Below are positions 12,221 through 23,080 of a DNA stretch of 50,176 nucleotides, one piece after another. The stretch covers positions 1 through 50,176 of the forward strand of contig NJFT01000270.1 in the NCBI GenBank assembly GCA_002221725.1, read 5' to 3'. This DNA is from Scedosporium boydii. Taxonomy: Eukaryota > Ascomycota > Sordariomycetes > Microascales > Microascaceae. The translations under genes were made by a program, and so were the position numbers. The notes under the pieces were generated by a model. The model ran no database searches and was not told the origin of the DNA. It saw only the letters and a list, made by a program, of their open reading frames with translations. Each line of letters starts with the position of its first letter. Position 1 is the stretch's first letter.

Positions 12221-12697
12221 TTTTAAGAGGCATTTATCTCAGATGCGGTGGCTGCAGGCTGAAAGCAGCGTATGTTTCGATGTCAGGCAGCGACAGCCAT
12301 ACAAGAAGAGGACCTCGGAAATACGCATAAATACATCGTTTGATTAGATAAGCTCTCCGCTTTCGGCTGCAACGTAGACGAGAAGGGATGTCTGCGTCTT
12401 GTACTTTTGTAGATGTTTGCGACGAGTTCACGAGACAGAGAACAAGGACGTCCAATTTGAAGAGACTTTTAGTAACATTTAGCAGTCAACTTATTGGCGA
12501 GTTATTGCGGCCTTAACTATTTCTAAGATATTTAGAACGTTGGAAAATAAAACCTGGCTCTTAAAGCTTTTTATTACATACAAAGAGAATATATATACTT
12601 CAATATCTGCTGGTGGGTGGTGTGCAGCCAGTGCTTCCCACCTGAATACAAAACAAAGAATAAACTACACGCTCTGGATCAGGCCACATTAATCATT
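12221..12697. other. Intergenic region
   Basis: Contains the promoter of the HET gene and the 3' end of the propeller gene. It is AT-rich near 12480-12610; no gene seen. Confidence 0.45.
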
Positions 12698-14010
12698 TTA
12701 CTGCAGAACGGCCATTCCCTGTGCCCGAGGCCCGGCAATGCCCCCAAGTCCAAAGTGTTGAACCATCTTCGCGGACCCGGATCCACCAGAGACGTCAACC
12801 ACGGTGACCGCAGACTCGGTGCTGCCGTTCCCGGGGGACAGCGCGTAGATAAAGTCACCGCCAGCTCGCAGATCGATGAGGCCTGGGTCTCCGTTGCTAG
12901 ACAGGTCGAGTTGTGAAACGATGCTGGCGTCCTGCAGGCTCACCTCGACGAGACGGTTGTTGGCAACGTCGGTTACGAAGCCTGTACCAGTTGTGGAAGA
13001 GATGGTGGCCCAGCAAGTGGCGGCTTGGCCGTCGATTTCTACTCGCGCGGCTGTCGTTGCTTTGCGGGTTTGGGGGTCGACGGAGAGGATGGCTGCGCCG
13101 AAGGCTGCATCTGTCACGAAGACGTTGGAAGTCCCGGGGATAACCTGCGAGCCGAACAATACCGCTGAGCCGTCAGGGACGCTGCGGATATCAGTCGTAC
13201 CAAGAGTAGCGACTCTGCCCCTGCCCCTACCCCTTCCTCTCCCCGAGGATGACTGTTCGACGGGGAAGACGGAAAAGAACCCAGTCTTGTTCGTGGGTGG
13301 GTCGCCCTTGACGGTAGTAAACAGAAGAGACTCATCCGCAGAGAAGAAAGTCTGTGACACTGTATTCGTCGGGCCGACGGGGGGTGTGACCTGACCAAGA
13401 TCAAAGGCCCGCAGACCATCCATGGGTCCGAGACCATTGCCGCTGAAGGAGCTGCATGAGATGCCGGAGACGGCACCTGTGGTTCCCACGCAGACCAAGT
13501 GGTTCTTTAGAGAGGCGGAGACTGTGTTGGGGAATTCTCCGGGGATGGCGACGGGTTTGCCAACGAGGGCAAGCTGTGTCGGGTCCGACTTGGAGATGGT
13601 GAGCATGCTGAGGGTGTTGGAGCCGGCGTTGACGGCGAAAATGTACTGCCAGATCAATGTTAGTCTTGACCCGTGGATGATGGCACGGAGCCGTGATGAT
13701 GCCTTACATTTCCGACGACAGTCAAGGCGGACTGGCCGATCAAGGCATCCGGAACAGCCTGATCGCCATTGCTATCCACCGACACGGAGCCCGCACCGCC
13801 GGTTTCGGTTACGGTTCCCTGCGACAGTGTCCCGTCGGCACCGATTGGCAAGGCAGCGACGCCATTGTTGTCTTCATTGGTGATGAAATAAATGGCTCTT
13901 GCAGTGTTGAGCCTGGGTGGTCGCGGTCGACAACCAGGATTGCCCAAGGCTCCTGCGAAGAGGGAGACAAGGGGGAGGAGAAGAAGGGATGGACGAGAAA
14001 CGGAGTGCAT
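12698..14010 (-). CDS. Secreted lactonase / 3-carboxymuconate-cyclase-like beta-propeller
   Basis: Two exons: 13708-14010 and 12698-13645 (416 aa), with a 62-nt intron (GTAAGG...GGCAG, phase 0). Residues 1-23 are a signal peptide (hydrophobic LLLLPLVSLFAGALG). Repeated blades follow: ARAIYFITNEDNNGVAALPI, YIFAVNAGSNTLSMLTI, TSNVFVTDAAFGAAILSV and GTGFVTDVANNRLVEVSL. These are typical of the seven-bladed lactonase fold of the 3-carboxy-cis,cis-muconate lactonizing enzyme group. Fungal secreted members are known as surface glycoprotein antigens (gp60/gp70 type), and their enzymatic activity is doubtful. A short Gly-Arg repeat (GRGRGRGRGR, near 13215-13245) sits in a loop. Extracellular location is inferred; the true substrate is unknown. 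Confidence 0.82.
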
Positions 14011-15199
14011 GGTGATGTTGTAAAGGTGAAGTTAGCGGAGCTGAGATCTTTGGATGTGAACTGGATGGATGTGTAGAGAAGTCTAGGAGCAGACATCGTG
14101 GCCGGCATGTCACTACTACTTATACTTAGTTGAGGCGCTAAGGGTTAGTCCCATGCAGGTACGCGATGCTGTCAAACCGTCAAACTGTCAAGCTGTCATT
14201 GTAATCATGTTGTCTGTGTTCGGAAATAATGTTTTATGATTTGTCGCGGGTCTCACGAGAGAACCAGGGGCGGAGGAATCCCAACGGCTCGCTCGGCCAG
14301 GGTGGGCTTAGCCAGGAACCATCGCGGGCCAGGTCGCATGGGCTGTCAGGAACACCACCTATCAGCGTTGGGAGATGGGGTTCCTGAACCAGGCCGTTTT
14401 CGTGTGGCGTTTCGCAAGCAGCGGTTGATGCGAGATCTTGACTTCCGCTCTCGAAAGCGGGTGGGACCTGAGAAACTGGGATCTGTCAGAAACCCGGGAG
14501 ACGGGACACGAGGAACAAGGGTCAATGAACCATGACAGATTCCCATTTCCTATTTAGGCAACGCCCTCAGGGGCGGAGGGACATCCACACTCTGCAGAAT
14601 CTCAGCCCCAGACACCGCCACCGGACATTGGCAGGTGTTAAAACGTCTACGAAGTAATTCGGGCTTGTCCTGGCAGCAAGGGAAGAGAGACATGGCATAT
14701 TGATAGTCTGTATGCCACTGGCCGCACATCAGCCACCAGAAGCTGAAGAGCAAGGCGAAGCAATGACAGATCTTATCGGGTGCTTTGGGGTCAGTCTAAC
14801 GATGGAGAATTCTCTCAACCGACCTTATTAGAGCGATCTCTCCCCGCCGGTTTGTTTTTAACTTTCCTCCTGATTCTCAAGCGAGTCGATAATTTTTCTC
14901 TGTGTTAACTCAACGAACAGACACCGACCTGAAACCAGGGGCAGACACTGTCATCCCAATTCCTCAATTCCTCCAGGATTTTTCACCTTTCCCAAAACGG
15001 CAACTCTGATTCCAGAGAACCACGAAAACCCAATCGATACAACTCGAGACTTCATCCAATCAGATATTCTCATATTGATCAGAGCTTCCGCGTGCTGACG
15101 TCCTTCCCCATCCCCAATCCAAGCCCAAGCTCAAAGGCGGAGGCGGGCAAATTAAACCTCTCCCCCCGTCACGTCACATATCACCCTTCACCGACCAGC
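14011..15199. other. Divergent intergenic region
   Basis: Lies between the propeller gene (leftward) and the bZIP gene (rightward). A frame at 14236-14535 has no motif and an Arg-rich composition, so it is not called. The last 150 nt are C-rich, as in fungal promoters. Confidence 0.45.
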
Positions 15200-15241
15200 A
15201 TGGTCGTGGGCCGCCGATCGACATCCATCGACGCGCAATAA
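15200..15241 (+). promoter_or_regulatory. uORF overlapping the bZIP start codon (TAATG)
   Basis: A 13-codon frame (MVVGRRSTSIDAQ) starts at 15200 and ends with TAA at 15239-15241. The last A of its stop is the first base of the bZIP ATG at 15241, giving a TAATG junction. Such junctions allow termination-coupled reinitiation, and uORFs regulate several fungal bZIP genes. That it acts here is inference. Confidence 0.55.
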
Positions 15242-16882
15242 TGACCGGCGGCGATGACGAGAACCGTCCGTCCTTTTCCAGGTTCTGGAAGCGTACAAAG
15301 GCGGCCGGGAAGCAGACGCAGTTTGTATTTGTGTCGCCAGAGGGCTCTTCCAAAGGTATAGTCCAACCCCCGCCAAGGAGGATTTGGGCTCGGCCCACGC
15401 TCCCCAACTCCCCGACAGCGCTATTGCACGACAAATCTTTCGTCCTATTCAGTCGTCACCACGCGACCCTCGCCCCATCCACTTCCTTAGCCCGTTATGT
15501 CGCCTCGCATCATGACGCCTGATCCACTATTCATGCCGAATTATCCCCATCATCCCTTTTCTTCACAACCCCGCAGCATAGGCCTAGCTAGTATGGGCTA
15601 GACATGCAGACTGCCATTAGAGAGCGCTAGGAACCCAGTGGTGTGCTGGAATCATTTTCCCTCTTCCCGTCCTTGAGGCAAACGCGACTGTCCAACATAC
15701 CTTTCGTGAACTCCCGCTTTTCGCACTCCTTTTAATCCCCTCCATCCACGTCCTTCTTCCTCTTCTCGTCTCGAGCTTACACAGTCTCCTACTAGATGAG
15801 GCCCAAACCTCAACAGCCGAAGAGAAAGCCCAAGCCAGGAGAGCCCAGGTGAGGAAAGCGCAAACCGAACATCGCCAACGCAAAGTCAACTACGTCAAGA
15901 AGCTCGAGCTCGATGTCAACCGTCTTCGAGATGCCATAGCCGAAGCAGAGGTAGACGTTGCGAAACTACGAAAAGAGAATGCAGTGATGAAGTCGGGCCT
16001 GGCGAGCATCGATCCAGAAACCGCCTGGAAGAATAAGCCCTTGCCTTCTTTACCTGGCATAGCTGAGGGCGGCACACAACAGCTGGACGACCTCGGTGAC
16101 CTTGGTGACCTTGCAGACCTCGACCTGAACGCGTTTGACTTCTCTCTGCCCCTGGACAGCGCCTCAATATCATCTAGCGATATGCTTGCCTGCCTCGGCA
16201 TGGACGACACCATGCAGAAACCCTGCTACAGGATCGCTTCATCGCCGAGCAGGTCCTTGCCTACTTCCTCCGGAAGTCCCTGGACCTTTCCAAATTCTCC
16301 TCCCTTGCCGACTCAGAAGGAAGACCTCGCCATTAACTTCATCCTCGCGTAAGTAGCAATCTGATTCACATACGAAACATTCAGACTTTCAAGACTGCGA
16401 CTAACCTCATTCTTTTTTTATTTTGCAGACTCGAACATGTTTGTTGGGATCATCTCCACCTAACCAACTTCCCCGCCCATAGCGACGATGCCGACGACCA
16501 ATGCGGCCACACCCTCCTAGCCTCGACATTCTGCTTAGCTAGCGCTCCTTCTTCGGTGTACGACGATCGCGCACAGTTCCAACAAACTCCATCCGAAGCC
16601 CCGTCCTCACCGTGGCCCACTGCCGGTCTTACTCTGCAGAATCTGCACAGACTGGCGGCTTCGCTGCACCTCGACGATAAGGAACTTACCCCGGTTCAAG
16701 GGTGGTTCGAGTTGGCTTCGAGGTATACCGAGGATGTTCTCTTAAACAAGTCGGTCATGGAGTCTTTGAAGCGGGAATTTGTGGGTGTCGTGAAGTGTTT
16801 TGGGTTTGGGGCTACGATAGAGCGAGGCGCTTTTGATTCTATTGTTGGCAGAGTGGTTGGGGGATATCTATCAGCAATCTAA
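15241..16882 (+). CDS. bZIP transcription factor
   Basis: Three exons: 15241-15355, 15796-16348 and 16429-16882 (373 aa); phases agree, and the donors are GTATAG and GTAAGT. The basic region and zipper lie at about residues 50-110: EKAQARRAQVRKAQTEHRQRK, then VNYVKKLELDVNRLRDAIAE with heptad leucines and a second coiled part (VAKLRKENAVMKS). The C-terminal half has the DLAINFILALEHVCWDH and CGHTLLAS segments seen in a fungal bZIP subfamily, where they follow a Ser/Pro linker. The basic region lacks the classical Asn of N-x2-A-x3, having VRKAQTEHRQR instead, which is usual in this subfamily. Intron 1 is long (440 nt), so extra exons or an alternative start are possible. It is divergent from the propeller gene. 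Confidence 0.82.
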
Positions 16883-17183
16883 TATTGGCAATAACTTCGG
16901 GACCATACAAGACCCCGGATCAGTTTCAGTTACAACTCGGCGTCCTAATTGCTAGGTCTATAAGAAGGCTATCTGTGTTTATCACATGGGGTACACGCTT
17001 TGCGTCCCCAGACGCTTTTCTTCGATCCCAGAAGAGTATTTATCGACTCATTTTATTCACCGGCGTTCTATCTACATTTGATCTATATCAGTTCAGTCAG
17101 GGAGACAGATCAATAATATCCATCAATTTTACCGAGTGTAGCGATAGCCTGAAGCCTCTACTTTTTAGTCTTCACGATATTTC
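16883..17183. other. Region downstream of the bZIP gene
   Basis: An open frame at 16885-17187 directly follows the stop, but has no motif and looks like 3' UTR. Nothing else recognised. Confidence 0.4.
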
Positions 17184-17441
17184 TTAAAATGGAGGGAAGA
17201 ACTCGAATTCCTGCAAAGGTCCCTCAATATGCTCGAAGCCATGATGAGCAACTCCTCGAGTAGAAAAACGAATGGATTTTGCTTTTCCCGCAATGCCGCC
17301 AACATTCAAGGCATCGTATACCCATTTTACACGATGGTCATTGTCAGAATCGAAAAACTCCCACAAGCCCGTGATTCGTTTCCGCCGAGCTGAACTGTCA
17401 CCTATTAAACCACCTCCAGGGCGGAAAACCCCCCATTGCCT
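17184..17441 (-). other. Unassigned protein-like open frame
   Basis: Open from a stop at 17442-17444 to TAA at 17184, about 85 codons without an in-frame ATG. The translation looks protein-like (GLWEFFDSDNDHRVKWVYDA, then FSTRGVAHHGFEHIEGPLQE). It could be a terminal exon or a gene remnant. I do not recognise the family, and no upstream exon was found. Confidence 0.3.
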
Positions 17442-17693
17442 CTATCTCGCAGCGATCTGATCCCAACACTTGGCGATCGATATGTTAATTCTCCGATGAA
17501 TTAATATGGTGATAGGACCAGTCTAGATTTGACTGAAGAATATTCACAATTTGAACTCAAAACAGCGCTTACGTAAACACGTCATTGATTTCATCAGGCA
17601 TCAGGATCAACAAGATGGTTTTACGATCTCAAGTCAGCCCAACTTCTCCTGATTCATTATCATCCCAAACAGTCCCCGGATCAAAACGTCACG

Positions 17694-19917
17694 ATGCATA
17701 TCGACCTATCGATGCCAACATGTCGTGGTGTCGACATCCATGACCTTACGATCGCCCAGCTACAGAGACATATGATCGAGGGCAAGTTCTCGGCTTGGGA
17801 CCTCACGGAGTGTTACTTGGAGAGGATACGCCGCCTAAACCCGGTTCTGAAGTAAGTAATTGAGCGGGCCATACAGGCCCTATTGGGGACGATCGACCTG
17901 GTAGCTCACTCCGGGTCAGGGCAGTTATCGAAGTAAACCCCGACGCCCTAACTATCGCCGATGAACGTGACATCGAACGTAAGAAAGGCACGACGAGGGG
18001 CCCTCTTCACGGAATACCGTACCTGGTTAAAGACGTAGGATATACTTATAGGCGACTCTCCGTGTCTTCAGGCTTTCTTGGTAGCTAACTACGTACCTTA
18101 GAACATCTGCACAAAGGACAAAATGCAGACCACGGCCGGATCACGAGGTGTGAACCCCTAGCAAGGATTAGTTTAGAGCCTTTTGCGCCGGCTAATTATC
18201 CCTAGCGCTGATCGGGACAGCCGTCGATAGCGATGCACTTGTCGTAACCAAGCTTCGAGAGGCCGGTGCTGTTCTCCTTGGCCACGCTAATCTGTCAGAA
18301 TGGGCCTGCATGCGGACATCGTATTAGTGCGTCCCTCCACACCCACGACTATGATATGCCTAGGTGTCTAACGACATTGGTCTTAATCTCTCAGCTCCGA
18401 GGGATACTCCGGCCGAGGCGGCCAATGTCGTAACCCACACAACCTTGCAGAACATCCAGGAGGCTCTAGCTCGGGGAGTGCAGTCGCAGTCGCCATCTCC
18501 ATGTGTGCCTTTGCACTGGGGACGGAAACGGACGGAAGCGTGCGCATCAAATCTTCTGATATGCCTCCGGTGCATTATTAACTCTTGCTGAGGCGCTGTG
18601 TACAGGTTACCTATCCAGCCGACCGAAATGGAGTAGTGGGACTAAAACCGACCCTAGGAGTCACATCCGGTCAAGGCGTTATCCCGGAATCCCATAACCT
18701 CGATGTCGTGGGACCCATTGCGAAAAATGTCGAGGATGCAGCAGTGGTGCTCAGCATCATTTCTGGGGAACGCGAGCAGGAAGCACCAGGTGAGTGACGA
18801 TTCGCCAAGGAAGGATCTTCTTTTTCTCCCCACGCCACAAGGAACCGGCCCGATCCTAACGGGTACTTGTCTTAGATACCCCATTCGAGTCTTTCGTGTC
18901 TACGCAGTTGGCGTTAAAGGGAGCGAGATTTGCAATGCCCTGGACAAGGGTATGGGAGTCTGCCTCGCAGAATCCACACCAGTATCAAATTCTCCTAGGA
19001 GCCATCGATCGTATCAAGAAATCCGGCGCAGAGGTCTTCGAGGACGTTGATTTTCCCTCTGCGGAAGACATAATTCCGCCTGTTGGCTGGGACTGGTGGG
19101 TCTCCGTGTTATTCTCCCCCCGTTGCCCGAAACTGATAGATCCGTGTAATAGGAACTATCCTCGCGAACCGAGTAAATCGGAGTTTACAGTCGTGAAAAC
19201 CGACTTTTACAACCAGCTCAAAGCATATCTCGCATCACTGGCGGAGAACCCCTGGAACCTGGAGAGTTTGGAGGACATCATCGAGTTCAACAAGAAAAAC
19301 GCAGAGGATGAAGGCGGCCTGCCAGGCCTGCACGGCGCGTGGCCGATGGGCCAAGACAACTTTCACCGTTGTGCGGATTCCCGAGGAATAGAGGATGAGT
19401 GTTACCACTCGGCTGTCAACTACATACGGCAGAAGAGTCGCGAGGAGGGTATAGATGCTGTGCTTCGATCTAAGGGGGGTCTTCTGGATGGCATCTTGGT
19501 GCCTATACAGGCGGATGGCGGAGTGGCTAACCAAGTTGCTGCCAAGGCGGGTTGGTAGATTCTCGTCCCTCATGACCTGCCCGCATTAACCACCCCATGT
19601 AGGATATCCGGCAATAACAATTCCGGTAGCTGTGAACAAAGATGATGGTAGGTTACGCGCAAACAGGGGGTCCACAGCCTTACAATGGATAGATTGAAGA
19701 CTGACCATAACACCGAGAAACAGATGTTCCGTTTGGCCTGGTAATCATACAGACTGCGGGGAGAGAAGACCTTCTGATAAAATACGGATCCGCCATTGAA
19801 CATCTCATTCAAGGAAGGCCTCGGGCAAAGTTTCTTAACATCGATGCTGATAATTATATGTATGTCGGCGTACCACCAGATGGTGGTGGTGATTCCCGCA
19901 TGTCCTCCTCGGGCTGA
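17694..19917 (+). CDS. Amidase-signature family amidase, ten exons
   Basis: Exons: 17694-17851, 17920-18034, 18102-18147, 18206-18326, 18395-18539, 18606-18789, 18876-19095, 19153-19550, 19603-19647 and 19724-19917 (1626 nt, 541 aa). All junctions are GT-AG and keep phase. The amidase-signature triad is visible: Lys90 (YLVKD), cis-Ser171 in [10 protein letters not shown], and the nucleophile Ser195 in GTETDGSV. The Ser195 codon is the last one of exon 5. Other family blocks are [48 protein letters not shown] and [19 protein letters not shown]. The enzyme hydrolyses amides to acid plus ammonia; the natural substrate cannot be read from sequence. No secretion signal is seen, so it is probably cytosolic. 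Intron 7 (19096-19152) is 57 nt long and open in frame, so retention would only insert 19 residues. Confidence 0.9.
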
Positions 19918-20234
19918 TGCTTTGGCGGTAGTAATCCTTTGTCGAGGGTGGTCTTCGAACAAAGCTCCCAGGGAAAAAAAGTCTCGTGGGTTAATATTAA
20001 AAATATATTAGTTAAAATAATTGCATGGCCAACGGCAATAAATCTCCTCTTCTCCGCTAAACGCCTGCACACTATCTCTTGTCTTTATTATGTTGCTTTT
20101 TGCGAAGATGTGATATAGGCGCGATCGTATGTATTTCTAGAATATTAAGTGGCATCTCTATATGCTGAGTCTAGTCTAATCCCAATTCGAAACTAACTAA
20201 TTAATAGAGCGAAATCAAGAGAGAAAAAGGAACA
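19918..20234. other. Convergent intergenic region, AT-rich
   Basis: 3' regions of two convergent genes, with AT-rich sequence near 19990-20030. No gene seen. Confidence 0.5.
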
Positions 20235-22022
20235 TTAGTTGCAAGCTGCAAGAGAACTCTTTTCCGCACACAATGCGTCATATCCTCCCTCAGAAACAGC
20301 CTTGAAGCCGCCATCAAGGTTAAAGACATCAAAGCCCTTCTGCTGCAAGATGCGATAGGCCAAATAGCCCCGATATCCGACCTTGCAGTACACTATTACC
20401 GGGGACTCCTTCTGAATCTCTCCAATCCTCTCTCTCAAATCGTTCAAGGGGATGTTCTTCGCACCCTTGACATGTCCCTGGGCGTACTCTCCGGGCGTAC
20501 GGACGTCGACAACCTCGTAGCCCTCAACTCCCTCACCCTTAACGGCTAGGGAGGCAGCGTGAACGATCTTGACATCGCCCCTGAGGACGTTGGAGCCGCA
20601 GAATCCGGCCATGTTGACGGGATCCTTGGCCGAGCCGTATGGCGGAGCGTATGCCAACTCGACGTGCTCAAGATCGAAAATGGTCATACCAGCCCTGATG
20701 GCCATGGCGAGGACGTCGATCCTCTTGTCGACACCCTTAGCTCCCACGATCTGCGCTCCGAGAAGGGTTCCGCTGGGTGGCTCGAAAGCTAGCTTGAGCG
20801 TCATGGGCTCGGCTCCAGGATAGTAGCTGGCGTGGTCGGGAGGATGAACGGTGACGTATTCGAACATCTTTCCCATTCTCGTCAGCGCCTCGGTCGAGAA
20901 GCCCACCGTCGCGACGGACAGGTCAAAAACTTTGCAGACGGACGTAGCGACATTTCCTCGGTATCGCGTCTCTCGTCCGCAAATGTGATCGGCCGCCATT
21001 CGTCCCTGTCTGTTAGCGGGACCTGCTAGGGCTAGGTTCATGTCGGTGGAAGTAATCAAGTTGGGCGTCGCGGCCATGTCTCCGACGGCGTAGATGTCCG
21101 GGTCGGAGGTTTGCATGTGCTCGTTTACGACCATTCCTCCGCGGGTGGTTTCGAGCCCAGCAGCCTGGGGGATGGAGATCCGGGGCCTCACACCTGTCGC
21201 GACGATGACCATATCGGCCGGGACATTTGATTCTTCACCGCCAACCGATACAGTCACGTAGCCTGCCGCCGAGTCCGTTGGCGCGACGATTTCGCCAATC
21301 TTGGCGCTCATCATGAGACTTACGCCGTTGCGCCTGAGCTCCTTGTGCAGCGGTTCCGCCATGTCGGTGTCTATGGGGGGCATGACGTGCGGCAAAACCT
21401 CGAGCAAGGTGACGTTCAGACCCTTGAAGACCAAATTCTCCGCCGCCTCGAGACCGATGAATCCACCACCGATAACAACGGCATTCTGGCATTTTTGCGC
21501 CGTCGTCGTTGTCTGCGCGATAAACCCCTCTACCTGCTGGAGCTGAGGAATCGTCTGCAGCGTAAAAACATGGGGCGCATTAATACCCTTAATCGGCGGC
21601 CGGAAAGCCTCAGCGCCGAGCGCCAGAACGAGCTTATCGTAGGGTACCGTCTGCGGCTCCGGGTTCGCCTGCGATTGAACCTGGACGGTCTTGCTGCTCC
21701 GGTCAATGCTGACGAGCTCACTATCGCTGCGCACGTCGACATTGAACCAGCTTTCGACTTTGGCGGCCGTCATGACGTGGAGCTTGGCCTCGGACTCGAT
21801 GACGCCGCCGAGGGCGTAGGGGATGCCGCAATTGGCGTAGCTGATGTAGGGACCCTTTTCGAAGATGGTGATTTTTGCGTCTTCGTCGAGGCGGCGGAGG
21901 CGGGCGGCGCAGGACATGCCGCCGGCGACTCCGCCTACTATGACAATGTTGCGAGGTTGGGTCATAATGTGATGATGGTAATTGCGAAGTAAATTCGTGA
22001 AGGACTTAAGAGATCTATTCAT
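20235..22022 (-). CDS. CoA-disulfide / persulfide reductase with C-terminal rhodanese domain
   Basis: A single uninterrupted frame, 595 aa. The N-terminal FAD site is IVIVGGVAGGMSCAARLRR. The redox-active Cys65 lies in ISYANCGIPYALGG, the single-Cys motif of CoA-disulfide reductase and NADH oxidase relatives. An NAD(P)H site (NAVVIGGGFIGLEAAENL), a second FAD segment (DIYAVGDMAATPN) and the dimerisation domain follow. About residues 490-590 form a rhodanese domain (VVDVRTPGEYAQGHVKGAKN) with catalytic Cys546 in YCKVGYRG. Known bacterial fusions of this type reduce CoA persulfides, polysulfides or CoA disulfide with NAD(P)H. A second ATG at codon 20 (21965) begins MTQPRNIVIVGG. The extra 19 residues are basic and hydroxylated and could be a mitochondrial presequence. 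The lack of introns and the bacterial architecture suggest horizontal origin. Confidence 0.9.
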   Translation of the reverse strand: MNRSLKSFTNLLRNYHHHIMTQPRNIVIVGGVAGGMSCAARLRRLDEDAKITIFEKGPYISYANCGIPYALGGVIESEAKLHVMTAAKVESWFNVDVRSDSELVSIDRSSKTVQVQSQANPEPQTVPYDKLVLALGAEAFRPPIKGINAPHVFTLQTIPQLQQVEGFIAQTTTTAQKCQNAVVIGGGFIGLEAAENLVFKGLNVTLLEVLPHVMPPIDTDMAEPLHKELRRNGVSLMMSAKIGEIVAPTDSAAGYVTVSVGGEESNVPADMVIVATGVRPRISIPQAAGLETTRGGMVVNEHMQTSDPDIYAVGDMAATPNLITSTDMNLALAGPANRQGRMAADHICGRETRYRGNVATSVCKVFDLSVATVGFSTEALTRMGKMFEYVTVHPPDHASYYPGAEPMTLKLAFEPPSGTLLGAQIVGAKGVDKRIDVLAMAIRAGMTIFDLEHVELAYAPPYGSAKDPVNMAGFCGSNVLRGDVKIVHAASLAVKGEGVEGYEVVDVRTPGEYAQGHVKGAKNIPLNDLRERIGEIQKESPVIVYCKVGYRGYLAYRILQQKGFDVFNLDGGFKAVSEGGYDALCAEKSSLAACN

Positions 22023-23080
22023 GAACGGTCAAATGCGTTGTTGTTGTTGGTGAAAGAATGGGTGAAAAGCGACCGACTACGAATCGTGGCCATCTAATAT
22101 AGGTTGACAGCGACAAGGTAAACCGGGAATGTTTATAAATCAGAAAACACCTTACAAATTGGAGACGCCATTCAAGATATTTAAAGTCGGCCTCTTTGCA
22201 GGCTCGGGATCATCCGAGTTGCTTTAAATCGTTCGATGCATGATGTTTCTGGGCGAGCGACCAGTAGAACTGAAGCAAACCCGCCCACAGCGAGTAGAGG
22301 TCGGCGAAATGACGTGGGCAACCGTCTTAATCGCCGACCAATTTAGGGTTTTACAAGAACGCCGGAGATGCCCGCCACCACCGATCCGCCCTCGGAAAAG
22401 GCGAACGTGGCGCCAGTGGGGTGACCGCTTGCAAAGTTTTGGTCGGTTTACGGCTCCAGCCGTGTCATTTCAACTCCTGATGACTGGGACTGCGACGACT
22501 TGAGATGGCCGATGGGCCCACGTTCCGCCTACATAGTACTGAACTTTTGAGTGACTGAGTGAATGTTTCATGGGCGACACTACCCCTTTTACGCTGGGAT
22601 AAGGTTGGCAGTGACATAGGTGCCTGGCCTCTGATCGAAAAATACTTTATTCGCTTCCAGACTCTGCCCGGCGTCCGATGGGTGAGAAGCAGAGTATTGT
22701 TGATGCTTGGTTTCAGACGATGCGATTTAAAGTATTTAACTCGACGATTCGACTCGCAAAACAATGTGATGCAGCAAACTAATAATATACCCCCATCTTT
22801 ACACCGCGTACAAATTTTCGCCGACTGCTCCGCCTGGAGTAGAGGGATGGATACCCGATCGCTCTGAATCTCATTCCGTGGTTTTCTTGCTTCTTCGTCC
22901 AAGTATAGTATATAGATAACTCTCTTCAGTCAGATTCGCCTTGTAGGCATCATCGCCAGAATGAATATCATCCTCTGTGATGTTGACATTTCTTAAAGCC
23001 AATGCAGTAATCATGCACTAGCATCGAGGGCGGTTAGCTATCACTAGGCTATGACGGCATTACAGAGAAGGAAGTGCAGA
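22023..23080. other. Intergenic region without a recognised gene
   Basis: Contains the promoter of the flavoprotein gene and the 3' end of the MFS gene. Overlapping open frames at 22465-22902 lack motifs and are not called. Confidence 0.4.

Noticed and set aside
16885..17187. 100-codon frame directly after the bZIP stop
   Set aside because: In a position expected for 3' UTR; no motif.
21345..21992. 215-codon frame on the plus strand
   Set aside because: Exactly antisense to the conserved flavoprotein frame; its composition mirrors GC-rich codon positions.
22465..22902. 145-codon minus-strand frame
   Set aside because: Low-complexity, Arg/Ser-rich translation without known motif or splice partner.
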